Assembly: GCA_013397455.1 (NCBI GenBank)
Contig: VYZB01000057.1
Coordinates: 2,840,646 to 2,904,645 of the forward strand
Length of the DNA: 64,000 nt
From: Crotophaga sulcirostris
Lineage: Eukaryota > Chordata > Aves > Cuculiformes > Crotophagidae
Reading direction: 5' to 3'
Made by a program: the position numbers and the translations under genes. The notes below the pieces were generated by a model, which was given only the letters and a program-made list of their open reading frames with translations, had not been told where the DNA came from and ran no database searches. Below are positions 34,501-47,400 of the stretch, piece by piece; within the stretch, counting starts at the first letter, position 1; the number at the start of each line of letters is the position of its first letter.

Positions 34501-36120
34501 TCAGCCTTTTTGATAACTTCAGAGTACTTGAAGATGTAGAGATACTCTAACATTTTCACAGTGTGCTCATGGGAACAGATGCATTAATTTTAAATGAGTT
34601 CTTTATCTATATCTCTTATAGTTTGCTGGGAACACAGAAACATTTTCTGTGAGAGGGTAAGTTTGAAAAATATAGTAAGTTTTATTATTTCCATCAACAC
34701 TTAGAGTTTACAAAAAAAGTATATGGCATAATTCTGAGGTGATGTATGTCTAACTTAGACTTCACCCTTTCTCCCTGATGCTCTCTGACTGCATTCTTCA
34801 GCACTGATAGTAGATGCGTGGAAGATGACCGACTTGCAGTGGATTTACCTTACCCCTTGTCAGCTTTGCAGCTAGCTGTGAACGCTCTGTTGCCATGGCT
34901 GAACCACTTCAGGGATCTCATCCAGGTCATCACAACACAGCTGAAGTAGGTAGCATGAGTGCACCCCTAACCATTCAACATCTCTCTTACTTCTGATATC
35001 TGTTACATGGTTGTGTAATGTACTTCAGTGTGGTCTAGTACTAAGAAATTTATTAGCCTGAATTTGTGCTATATTTGTGTTTCTCTTAATGGATGGATTT
35101 CCCCTCTTGCAAATGGTACAAAGCTGTCATTCATAGCCTTGCGAAACTGGGACATGATGAGCTGGAATCAAGGTATTAAAATGTCTACATCTTAAGAAAT
35201 GTTTACTAGACACTCCTGGTCCTTGGGTAACAGTACACCCATTTGAGAGACGAGGGGTATTGTATATTGACCATGGTAGGCTGCCCTTGGCACAACAAGG
35301 CTTGTCAGGAAGAGAATTGTTTCATTCTCTTTCTGTATCCGATCCTGACACAAAACCATGTGCCAAATGCTAAGGATTCCTAAGGACCCCGTAATTAGTA
35401 AGGGCTAATCAGATTCTGCTTTGTGTCAGCTGATGATCCTACTCTCCCCATCCTGTTCCCCAGGAGACTTTCTGCCTCTCTCCCCTCATCCCGCTGCCCT
35501 CACCCCTTGCCAATACCCCACTCTGTCACTGAATAGATTGTATATTCGTTCCAGATATAACACCAAAGAAGGACCATGTAAATGGAGCAATATAAACTAT
35601 CAACAAAAGAATTCCAGAAACACAGTTGGTGAGGAAACAGATGGTCTCCACCAAGTGGAGTGCCTTGTAAGACATTGAACAATTACTATGAATGAAATCA
35701 CTTGTCATTTTCATCTTGATATACTATGTTACTCAGATCCTTTATATAAGTTTTTTAGCTGGCTAGTACACAGAATTTATATGTAATATTTCTTACTGCT
35801 CTTTCACTGTCTTTCATGTCTTTTGATGGATTTTTAAGAGTCAGTCAATATCACTGTTCTACTTTCTGGTTTCCTTTCCATTCTGTTCCTTTCTCAAATG
35901 AATGTCAGGATATTTTTTTTCCATGTTAGACTTCTTACCCTTTCTCAATTTCCTCTGCAGCTCTTCCAAGAAAAAAATCAACTATTTTCTTGATGACGAA
36001 TTTACTATATCTGCTCTACCTCTTCAAAGAGCTTTGGAGTATTGAATGTACCTCTCAAAAGATACGCCAAACAAAGAGGCTTTTAAGAAGTGAATTTAAT
36101 CGGAGACACAAAGAAAGCTG
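31554..36120. other. AT-rich non-coding stretch
   Basis: I see no established gene here. It holds the weak exon candidate at 34802-34949, listed separately. Other frames (65-85 codons at 32032-32229, 33069-32812 and 35421-35678) show no recognisable domain or paired splice signals. Composition is AT-rich throughout, with a small GC-richer patch at 35430-35530. Confidence 0.55.
34802..34949 (+). other. Weak candidate terminal exon
   Basis: A pyrimidine-rich stretch (34760-34799) ends in TTCTTCAG at 34801, a good acceptor. Reading from 34803, 48 codons stay open to TAG at 34947-34949, in sequence that is locally GC-richer than its surroundings. The peptide contains LPYPLSALQLAVNALLPWL followed by NHFRDLIQVITTQLK, which could form an amphipathic helix. 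No family is recognised. The length is well within chance expectation, and no poly(A) signal was tied to it. Confidence 0.12.
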
Positions 36121-36170
36121 ACAATCTCAGTCCCAATGAAATTAATGGGATTTTGTCATTAATTTTCTAT
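36121..36170. repeat. Possible ancient repeat core (CCAATGAAATTAATGGG type)
   Basis: CCCAATGAAATTAATGGGAT followed by TTTGTCATTAATTT resembles the paired CCATTGAAGTCAATGGG / TTGCCATTGACTTC core of old sauropsid repeats, with A/T decay. Only the core is visible. Chance resemblance in AT-rich DNA is possible. Confidence 0.22.
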
Positions 36171-39100
36171 AAGGACACTATTTTGCTCCGGAAAACAAAA
36201 AGTTCTGATCCAATACCCATGTATAGAAGAAGTGGCATTGATTGTCTTCAAAATGAAATAGCAATTCAAGGTTTAGCTGCTGGTTGCAAAAATGTCTAAA
36301 TCCAAAGGGTTTTTGTACTGTGAATTTTTTGTTTCAAAACATTCTTCATCATTGTGTTTCACTTTCATAAAAAGGCTGTGTTGATTTTTTTTCTTTTGAT
36401 GTTTGTTTTTTTTTCTCCATTAGTGTAACATATTAATATAATACATCAGGCAGCATCACATTATTAATGCATTCCAACAGCATCCATGTCACAATATTAG
36501 TTCTTGAACAGCCTTATTTTATGTTTTGATTAGTCTCCTGCTGTAATGCTTCCTCTTGTACATACCAGCTTGAGAGCTTTGCAGCACATGAAGACTGCTA
36601 AGCTAATAGAAAAAGGTAAAACCTGGTAACATAGCAGCCCATGGGTTGAAAGGAAAGCTAGAATTCCCTCAGTATCGGTGCCTACAAACTTGCTCCAGCC
36701 TGTAACGTTTAGTAATTTAAAAGTTGCATAGTATGATAGCTTTAGTTAGTTTATTAAATCTAAATGTGTCTTATCATGACTGGACACTTTTTTTCTCAGT
36801 ACCCTGCAGCAAATCCTTTGCTTTGTGTATACATTGCACAAAAATTTTGTGTCTACATGCTATAAGTTTCCACCATTAGGTATAGAATAAGCATCCCCTC
36901 ATCAAAGAGGTTTCCCACATAGTGTTTTCTTATTGATTTTGGAGATAAATCCTTTATGGTAATGTGGAAAGAGAGAACACATCACCCTCTTGATGACTCA
37001 GTATATTTGATGAAGATACATAACAGCATCAAGGACTCAACCTCTATGATAGTGCAAATATCTGTATGTACCATACATTGCTAAAGGCATTAAATACAAC
37101 TAGACTGGACTTTTTTCTACTTTTAGTAGGGACCTACTTTCTCTGTCATTCAGCTCATAGGTGCTCATAGCTCACATTCTGTCTTAGCCTTTACTTTTTC
37201 TATTATATTTACAATAATGATACTGAAAGCTTTATCAGACACTGTGTAAAATCTTTTTTGTAGTGTTCCATATTTATTAAAACAGCAATTATTCTCAGGT
37301 ATCTTAGGAATTTTTTAGAGCAATAGGCTCTAGTACTTCTCTTTTTATTCTTTTTAACTTCAACTTCTTTTTTTTTTTCCTTTATCTTTTTCTGCCTCTG
37401 GAACATATGATTACATAAAATTTAAAATGCACACTACCTTTACTGTATAACACACATCAACTTTTATTTGGCTTCTTATACCTTACTATATTTTCTTTGA
37501 TGCTATGTAGGAAATCCTTGTTTTTATTTTTTTAAAGTGCTTTTAAAGATTTTTATTTTTTTTAAGAAAGGCTGTGATTGAGAATTCTTCATCCTTACAC
37601 TGTGGAGACACAAAAAACTCTGCCATATCACTCTGGTCTTTTTTTAAAGTATTCAAGAAATATAATTATTTTTGTAATACAATTTCTGACCCCACAGAGA
37701 TATGCATATGCAGAGATATGCAGAGATATGCAGTACACAGAGGAAATAGCTGGTGACCACAGCCTTTTTTTTAGAGATTCTCACTAACAAGATATGTACC
37801 AAGATAACTTTTTGAACTTCAGTCTTAAAGCCATAAACATGTATTGCATATTACCGTTAAATTTTTTTTTGTTTCCTTTCTTTTTTGACAAACTTCCCTT
37901 CCATATCCTAATAAGTGGAGGTAGGTCACCGACTATATGGAACCCCTTCAGTTTCTTAAGCCTTGGTGTACCTCTGAGGAAGCACCAGAGCTACCATCCC
38001 TGCAAATTGTACAAGACTCTGCTCTGTCCTCGTCACCTTCCTTATGTACTTTGTAGTGTTTGGGGACAAAAGTAATATTGAAGGAAACCACGACTTAAAA
38101 AGCTGGAGGCCAACATTTCCTGTAGACATTTCTCAAAGCCTAAGACTAGTGCTACGTCTTATCCAGTTTGATAAGGACATCTCAGAACAACTGTCTTGGA
38201 TATATCAGGAAAGACACTGTTAGCACCGCGGGCACATAGGGCCAGTTTCAGTGTTCAGCAACTGAGAACCCTAAAGGTAATGACAGAGAGCTGATTTAGG
38301 ATAATATGAATCATGTTTTTAAGCAAAAGCTGGTATTTTCCTGAGATCAGGAGACCTGTGTCGGTGTTTAAAGCAAAGCATAGAAGATGATGCAATTAAA
38401 GTAAAAGAGAAATAGAAATGGAACTATGGAATGGTTTTCATTGTGGTCAACATAGAAAAAAATGATAATTTGTGTAGAATACAGAAAAATTTATTGTAAC
38501 TATCTGTCATGATGATGCAAACTGTCTATGCTGACCGCAGTATTCAGACTTGCATCAAGCTTTCTTGTGCTTTCACCTCCATGTTCCAACATGATGAAAA
38601 CTTACAGTGTAGTTAGAAATTCAGAAAATGAGATTTATAATACATTATAAACTCATGGAGATTAAATCTATCCTGAAAAATAATAAAAAACCAGAACATT
38701 ATTTATAGATAGTCTACACGTGACTCTAATAAAAGAAAATCACACGATAGGCAGAAGAAAAATTACTTTAAATCGGAGCTCAAAGACCGGCATGATGTCC
38801 CATTTTAAAAAGAAACGGATGGGAAATGGTTATCCTAGTAATTTTGAGGTTTTGAATTAAAGACAAATGAAACCCACACCTCAGGATTTTTACTGAGACT
38901 ACTGAATTGCACTCACCAGTGACAAAGACTATCAAGAACTTGGTGCCTTGACTTCAACATTTTTGAGCATCACTAGGATTGCAGCTACAGTAATGAAGGA
39001 CAAATGAAAGTGAAGTTCAAAATTAAGATTTTTCATAGCAGCTATGGTGTGTAGCATCTCTTGAGAGAAGCCACAGGAATAAGGTTTTGTGATTATTTGT

Positions 39101-41293
39101 ATTCCATGTGTCACCAGATATTCCTGAGGTTAAATGGAGGAATCCCTCTTTACATACATTTAACAGCTGATCACTAGCAACTTCACTGTGGCTGTTAAGA
39201 TTTTTTTCTTATAAACACAGGGGAGTTCTGGTTCAGGTGTTGTTACGTTAAGTACAAGGTACCACATCTAGGAAAGCATGTAACTACATGTTTACCTTTC
39301 AAAATTCAAAGCTTTATCTTACAGAATCAAGGCTTCTGTGCACATTTATTCAAACCTCTCTGAAGTCATGCAGCACTGGTAGCTTGATTTGGTAGAAATT
39401 TATACACATCAAGGTTTCAGGGCTTCAAGGCATGAGTGTATGATATTAAGGTTAAGTTTGCATCACTGCTACAGTTCATATGAAAACCCATTCTACTGCC
39501 ATTGGCAAGTGTAATTTATCAGTCATTTTACTTCAGACGGGGGCATAGGAGTAGATGTGTGTGTAAAGCTCAAACAATAATTAGTTTGTTTTTGACAGCC
39601 CTAGTAAAAGTGTAGCTGCAGTACTGTGAACAGTTTTAGCACATTTTTTCATGAGGCACGGACCATGTAGGCAAGACACAAAATAATTTTTGAGATCTCA
39701 AAAAATTATGTGTGAGGAAACATTGGAAGAAATGGGATGGTTCATTTCATAGAACATGTCAGGAAGGCATTGCAATGACTTTCCAAGTGTAACTGCAGAA
39801 TAAATGAAAGTGAAAAAAGGTGATTTCCATATGCAAAGCTTTGAACACATAATAGTCAATTTGAAGAAAACAAAACATACGTTATAAATCAAAAATTGTA
39901 AAGGTAGTTAAATATTAAAATAAATTGACTATAAAAGCTGTGGAATCTTCTGCCATTTAAGGTTTCAAAAGGCAAACTGAATAGATGTCCCACAGGAGTG
40001 TGTTTGGTATATAAATGGGGGACAACGTATGAAATAACAATATTCTCCCCAAAATGACATATAGGCATGAAGTACAGCTGAAGCTGAAAAGCAATGTGAT
40101 TTTCTGTCAGGCCAGATTTCAGCAGATTCAGCTTTCACTGACTGGGCTAAGTTAAGTGATGCTGCAGTAACGCTTGGGGAAAGAGAGGGAGCACAGAGAC
40201 CATGGTGGACCTAAGGACAGGTAGAAATTGGCAGTGTGCTACAACAGTTGAGATAGGCTTAGGCTATGAAAACAAAGCAGTAGTGGTGAGTCCTGACTAC
40301 AAAAAATGGAGTAGGTTTCATGTTGAGGTCATATCTAATTCTATGATGCCTGAACATTTTCCATTAAATGAAGAATGCTTCGGAAAATTCAATTGGAACG
40401 GTACTAGTAAAACATTAATATTGTGTTTCCTTTCATTTGAAATTGTCAAGAAATGCAGCTGTATATAACACTGCTATTTATGACATGTTTCTTTTAAATA
40501 AATATTTTAAAAGTGAAAATAAGGCTGTTAAGACTGAAAAATTACATATAAAATTTATTAGGTTTTATTGGTTTTTCTCGATCTATATTCTTATAAATTC
40601 TACCAAGAAGTAGACTTGCATAAATAAGGACTTTCAGCAAAAAAATGGGTTGACTTCATTTTTAAATCTAAGCTGTTGATCCATACAGATATGTCTACGA
40701 GTACCAATAGCAAGGGCAAGACGCATTAAGTAGTTGGAGTAGTTTTGCAAAGTAATTTTGCTTTAGTCTGGCCCAAAGCCAAACAGAAATTTATCAAGTA
40801 GATTAAATGGTAAAGCTAACGGTAGCATTTCAAACCTCAGTCCTAAATGGGAAATAAAGGTTCCACAGAAAATTGGAAAGTTCATCTGTAAATGGTGACT
40901 ACTTAAATATGCAGTATGCCTGCAGGCACCCTTTAATATAGCTATAATTAAGATATGTGGAGGAAAATGTATATTCACTCTTTCAGCAATAATCGGATTA
41001 ATATTCAGTTGACATTTTCAATAACTGCTACTGGCCAATGTCGAGGAACAGGCAGCAGACCTCTTTAAAACTAAGATGATTTGACGAAAGGTGGTGAGAT
41101 CAGATAAGCTCCTCAGATTTTGATTTTTTCCCCATATATTTACTCCTCATTTATTATCATTTCTTTTCTCAGGCATACCAGATATTTCTTTTTCTTCTGT
41201 TCCTGTTCTGATCTACATCATTCTTAGGTGAATTAATGAAACTACTTGTTTGCTTTATAGCCCATTAAAAGTTGCCACCAGAAATTCCTACTC
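36171..41293. other. AT-rich non-coding stretch
   Basis: I see no gene here. A short decamer tandem at 37695-37733 is listed separately. Poly-T runs at 37360-37390 and 37540-37565 account for Lys- or Phe-rich small frames. An 88-codon plus frame at 40202-40468 lacks recognisable features. Confidence 0.55.
37695..37733 (+). repeat. Short decamer tandem repeat (CAGAGATATG)
   Basis: The decamer CAGAGATATG occurs at 37695-37704, 37711-37720 and 37721-37730. A partial copy (CATATG) follows the first, and a trailing CAG closes the array. It is a small slippage-derived array of no evident function. Confidence 0.8.
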
Positions 41294-41435
41294 ACAGAAT
41301 CACAGAATGACCTGAGTCGGAAGGGGCCTATAAGGATCATTGAGTCCAGCTCCTGTCCCTGCAGAGGCCAATCCCAACATTCACGCCGTGTGTCTGAGGG
41401 CATTGTCCAAATGCTTACTGAATACTGTCGGTCTC
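41294..41435 (-). mobile_element. CR1 LINE 3' end, antisense
   Basis: The sequence starts with CACAGAATCACAGAATGACC, the reverse complement of the CR1 terminal octamer repeat, and continues with GAGTCGGAAGGGGCCTATAA and TTGAGTCCAGCTCCTGTCCC. Next comes GGGCATTGTCCAAATGCTTA. These are the 3' UTR and the extreme end of CR1 in reverse. Similarity fades after about 41435, where the original 5' truncation probably lies. Overlapping frames of 141-163 codons on plus and 152 on minus run through this insertion and into flanking pyrimidine-rich DNA, and they are not genes. Confidence 0.9.
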
Positions 41436-44400
41436 CCTGTGGTTGTGGGTGCCTTTTGGGAATGATGAACCTTGTGAGTTGTTCACATGAATGTTGCCTC
41501 CAGATTTGCATAGATGTGGCTTTTTCACTTCTCCAACAGAGGAATCCAGTCCTTGTTGGCCTCATATCATCTCCCCCACTGTCTTTTCCCATCCCCAAAA
41601 CTGGTGTTACTCGTTTGGCAGTGCTGAAAATCCTGTCAGGTCTCACTCTTCCGCAATCCAGAAAATTAAGATTAACACACTCTGCAGATTCAGGTTCCAA
41701 GTCTCATCCTGTCAGCTATCTTTCTTCATATTTTTGGATTTCTTTTGCTCTCTATTTCCTTTCTCCTTGTGTTTTTCTGATTTTGTCTTTCTGTATTGGA
41801 ACTGGTTTTTTTCTGGTATTTTATTTCCTTTTCTTGCATTCCCTAAATATTCTGTTTTTCCCAGTGACTCTGGCACAGTAAGGATCTTCAAACTCCATCC
41901 AATCTTAACAAAGTAGGGAGAAAACAGAAGGGTGAAGACAAGTCTGACAGATTGAAGAGATCATAGTACTCAGGATGTTAGGAAATACAAAGAGTCAATG
42001 AAAAATATTGAGATGATATACTAAATATGTGCCTGTATGATGATTGGAGCCAAGTCAGCTAGTACTGAAATTGATTTTTCTCCAGTGGAAACTGGAATAG
42101 ACCACGTTCAGCCCTAACATACAAAAATCATTGGAGTTTTGATGGAAAATCACATCTATTGCAATTCTTTCAGCAATGCTGGTAATGGATTTAGCCCCAA
42201 TTCCATTAGCAATTAATCTATTTTCAAGTTGAGCTGAGAAGGATAAGCAGATCCCGTAGCTGATCCAAAAACGAGCAGTTTTCAGGTACCTCCATAGTAT
42301 TGTGGAACAGTCCTCAGCCAGTACTTGAAAATTACAATCAACCAAGTTCTAGATATTTCCATCTATGTTAAGAATTATCTTATTGCAAACTATTACTGAC
42401 ATCAGTGTACCTTTTAATGTAACCAAGTACAAAAAAAGTGTAATTTTCTCTATGAGTATTTCCAACAGCTGTCTGTTAAAGGAAGGTTTTCTCTTTGTTC
42501 AGTGTTTAGCTTTCTGCTATATTTTAAACAGACATTCCCATTCCTATTTAAAATGCATTCTAGTATAGGCTATTGAAAACCGTAATTTAAAACTTCCTTA
42601 AAATTACATGAGGTATTTAATCCCACACCACAAATAATGTGTTATGTTCTCCTACTTCCTTGTTTTATGTTATTCTGGATGGTTTTGGTTGTTTGGGTTT
42701 TTATTGTAGTTTTTTGCAGTTATTTTGCAGTGATAGCAAAGGAATTTGTCTAAACCAATGTCACTGTTGTTATTACAGTCATTGCCAATGCTTGCATTTG
42801 GAAAAGCTTTATCTTGTGTCTCATTTACATGTGTGTAATGACACATCGTGAAGTGTCTGTGATATATGGACATACAATTGTATTTTCTGCTGACGGATGA
42901 CCTGCGCTTAAGATATTCCTTATGTATCATGAAGGGACTGATTTCAAAAACTATAAAAAGCCCATAAACATTCTCATGTAAGTATCTGAGAGGCTGCTTT
43001 ATTTTTATGTCCTGCCTCATATGAGGCAGAACCTTAGATTTCCTTTGCTCTTTTCTATTTCCATTGTGATCTGTCATTGATATTATGTTATGAATTAGGA
43101 TGTCTGCTGCATAACACCAGTCAGAATGCAGTATGTTAATAAAAGACACAAAATTCAAGTTTGCAGTTCAGGGAGCAGTTTCTCTGAATTAGAGACTTGT
43201 TGATAATTCAAAAAGGCAGTGAATTCTGAAGGTAAGTAGGTCTTATGCCAAAGTATATGGAGAAAATATAGGTAATCTGGACATGTCACAAATGCAGACA
43301 AATTGCTACATGGACAGTACATAAAGCAAATAAGAGGGTTACTAATTATTTAAATGATGGAAGAAATTTTGATCCATACAAAAAAAAATGCAGAGTCAAA
43401 CCTTAACTACTGTGAAATGTCTTGTCTTTATTGTTGCCGTTTGGAAGGATTTCCTTTGTATAATATGAAGAGAGAAACTAGTTCAGAGAAGTTTTAAGTT
43501 TCATTCTTAAAACTTCATTTTGCCATTGCATATGTGCTATTGGACCAATACTGGAATTATCAACATTTGGGGAGTGAGTATCATAAATGACGTGTAACAT
43601 AAGAAGTCCTGCACCAAAGACAAATGTGTTCAATCACAGTAAGAATGCTATAAACTTCATGGCAGTCCTGGTCTTCCTCATGGTTCCAGGATGAAATGTG
43701 AGGGTTTTTTTAGAAATACTGCTATATCTAGTGAGGGAACAGTGATGAATAAATGCAAATTAAGCACTCAAGGGCTTCTCATCTCAACTGAATTTTGAAC
43801 AACATAGCTCCACAATGTTTTGCCACAGGTTAGAATAGAGGTATAACGACTGCTCTGCCAGTGAAAAATGTATTCTTACTTATCTGGCAATTAACCTGGC
43901 CTAGATAGTATCACAGGAGTAATTTAGATGGAGGTCAATGCAGATCAAGATGAAGAGATGTTTGGAAAGGTTTAAGTCTTTAATTTTTGTTCCGGGAGAA
44001 AGAAACTTGTCACTTAGAGGGTGATTTCATGCCTTTATGTAATAAATAGCGTACCTACAATGCTTATAGACAAGTCTTAATAGACAGGTGAGGAGTTTCT
44101 GGGGATATGTGTGTGTGAATTTAATTTGAATAGGGAATTAAATACATGTAGAGATGGACCAGAAATGGTTTTCAGATCCAGTGGCAGTATTTGATTTCCT
44201 AAACATACCATTGCTGTTGCAAAAAATACAGAGGAATTGGCAAGGTTAATTGTTTCAGAGATTGAACAAAAAGATTCTGCTTGAAATGTGAGTCTTTGGG
44301 TCTGCTGTCTGGATGTCCAGAGTGTGTGAAACCATAAATTTTAATTACTTTTGCACCTGTGGAGTTTGTAGAAGACCTAATCCCAATTTCCTTGTGTACC

Positions 44401-47400
44401 AAAACATCTAATGACTTCTGTACAAGTGGCTATGCAGAGAATGCACAATCACACCCCAAATGAGTATACACTATTGGATCTACTGTTTCCTGTGCTATGA
44501 ACTGACAGTTGATTTAATTTAACCTGGAAAAAAATCATGCAGCTGAGTTGATTAGCTCTGCATTTTCTGGACCTTTAAATGCATTGCGTTATCTCTATTT
44601 CTGTCAGCTCGAATGCTACAACACAGTTTTAGCAAGGTTTCTTTGGGATGCCATTTCTCAAGGACCAAGTTAATAAGTCAAGATAGGAAAAAGGGGAAAA
44701 AAAAAGTAATCATTCGAGTAACTCTAAAATTTTGTCCTAAATTCTGGTCTTTTAACCATTGTTTGCATGACTATTTCAAGTTTTTCCTGCACCGTCAAAT
44801 ATTTTTCTTGCATTTTCTTGTTTATGTGACTGCTTTCATACTTATGCAATCACTGTTCCTCCTTTCATCGCTTTTTCTGGACATTTTTTGTCAAGTACAG
44901 AGAAATTCTGCACAGTTTATAAGAATAAAGCAGATATTGCAGATAACACATGTAATGGAGACCTGGAGTGAGTGAACTGGTAAGCTAAGCATTGCCACCT
45001 TGCCTAAGCGGCATGATGTGTTTTTGCCAGCCAGATGATCACCCAGGTGTGGAAGGGTCCATGCCTACTGCTTCCTGAAATAGCTCCGTTCAGTTGCTGT
45101 CTACAATTCCCTGATATTTTCTTCAGGGTTTTTTTGCCTTTTCACATAACAATTTTTACTTCTTGTGTCCTTGGTCTTGTTACTGTACTGTGGGGGCTGG
45201 TGGCTCCCACCACCCCAGCCAAGAGCCCTGCCCTGGGCATTATGCACCTCCACAGCGTTCCCTCACAACTTAGCAGTCTTCTCAGAGGTCAGAGCCAAGA
45301 CTGCACAACAAGGACACATTAAAACAGGCCTTGGACCAGCTACACCTGAAAACCTAGGAAAGAGGGAGACTGATGTGAAGACCTCTTTCTTGGTCATCAG
45401 CAGGTCACGGCTCTGACCTTCCTCCCTGCCACCTGCCCTTGAAACTTGCTTGTGATAAGATCTGTTCTTGAAACTGAGGCCAGTTTAGTAGGCAAAAACT
45501 GGAAAAAATAAAATATAATGAGCAGACATACCCCAGGGTAATATTTAGCCATTCTGGTAAACGTGATCTAGACTGAAGGGAGTATCATCGTGTACCCTTT
45601 CCAGCCTCTCTCCCACTGAAAGCAGGGATCTGTGGGGAGGACATTTCTGCATGTGGGTCTTGTCTTGACCCAGAGAGAGAATACATCTGAAGTTGGATAC
45701 TGGGGGCGGGGGGCATGCCTGTCGCCCATAACCTGCAGACCCCTGGCCGTCTGAGTTAGAACACAATTATTGCTCCATTGTGCAGGCTTGCAGGTAACTA
45801 CAGATGGTGGTTTGGGTTGTTTTTATTTTTTTGACATCTAATACTATAAAAGTGGCTTTGCATATTAATATACAGCAGCTGGTGTTTTCAATGTCTCTTC
45901 CCCTCTGTATCTGTATGCCAACATCTTTAGAATTTCTTAGTTATCTTTCACTATTTTTTTTTTTTTTGGCCAGGAGCATTTATATTTTAGGAAAAACTAA
46001 GTAACATTGCCTATTACTGAGGCTGCCAAACATTCTCCTTGATACATGCCTTTTTTTTCATTTACTTATAATTCAGCCAGACTCTATCTGTTTGTGATGG
46101 AATTTTTCCATGCCAATTTCTGCTTCCAGCTAAATCTTTGCATAGTAATGTTTCAAGCTTTTCTGAGAATGATGTTAGGGGAAAATAAGTGTTTTGTCCA
46201 TATGATTCAAAAGCTTTTCTTTGAAATACTCAAATACATTTTATTTGGAGGAGCAGGAAGAAATGAGGAAGAAATAGAAGGACTGCAAGATATGAGATAC
46301 AAATTTTTGCTTCCCGTAAAAATCTGCTGGACGAGGTGCTGAAGATAGAGACCGTGATTTTGGAATGTGGGGTCCCACAAAAGTATATCAGGCTTGCAGG
46401 AAAATGGCCAAGGAATATGAGTCAGAAGCTGGACCAAGGAAAGAGAAGGGGCAAAATGCGATGGATCAATGAGAAGCCTGAACAAATAGACCTGGGATTG
46501 CCTAAGTGAGTTTTTGGAGACAGGCAGCTAGGAAAAGCAGGGTGTTCAGGGAGGAATTCTGAGATGGGTCACGCCTGTAAAACTCATTGTGGGGTTGAGA
46601 TCATGGAAACAAGGATTCAGCATAAGCACTATCTCATGGGGTTTCACTAGAGGGTCATCCACTACTTTTCCATAGCATCCCAATGTCATTCATTGTGCAG
46701 AAGGGATCTTTCCATGAAATTCTGTGGTTCTTTTCAGTAAAGGACAGTGTTTTTGCAGGATGTAATTTCCCCACTTTATTTATGTATTTATTTTGCATAA
46801 ACTGGAAAGTCATGAATGCCACACAAGTTGTGCAGAATCTTGCAATCTGAATTTTCTGCAGTACAAACAAGTTGATGTAACAAAATGGAAGCAAACTATA
46901 CCTCCGAATGTCATCCAAAGCCTGAGGCAACATTACAACTGCTATTCAAAGTGAAAGTGGGGCTAAAAATCAATCTAAAGGAATTGTAATAGTCTCATAA
47001 GACCTAACTATGAACAACAAGAACAAAAAGAGGAGATTTTTTTCATAATTCTTTCATGATTCCTTTGCCATCTCAGAGTTGTTTCCCTTTTTGCTATTTT
47101 ATTCTTTTACCTCCTGTTTAAATACAGAGACTGATTTTGCTAGCTAGGATTTCATCTTTTGTAACAGTACTGTGATCCGTGACCAGAAGGGCAGCTAACA
47201 GCACTGACTTAAAGAACCTGGCTCTGGCATCTGCCAGGTCTTGAAGAGCTGATAAGGCTGTGTGATGTGTTTGCCTTTCTCTAGCAGTGAGTTTGCAAGT
47301 AAGGATCTGCAGCTCTAACTGAAAACATTTTGTGTCTTTTTCTTCTTTCCCATCTTTCTAGAAATAACAGTAGGGTTTTCTCTTCCCACCTCCCCAACAG

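Noticed and set aside
34690..41000. Search for tRNA, snRNA or microRNA genes here and elsewhere in the window
   Set aside because: I saw no A/B-box tRNA pattern, snRNA-like core or convincing long hairpin by eye. Absence is not proven without a covariance-model search.
41242..41916. Overlapping frames of 152 codons (minus) and 163 and 141 codons (plus)
   Set aside because: They overlap one another, run through an antisense CR1 3' end and continue into T/C-rich DNA. No recognisable domain or splice context was seen.
42670..43158. 162-codon minus-strand frame, the longest outside repeats
   Set aside because: The peptide has no recognisable motif and mixed His/Tyr/Asn composition typical of translated AT-rich DNA. 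No splice or poly(A) evidence could be tied to it.
46267..46509. 80-codon plus-strand frame with a basic C-terminal part
   Set aside because: There is no acceptor at its start and no recognised family. A minus-strand frame of similar length overlaps it. Consistent with chance.
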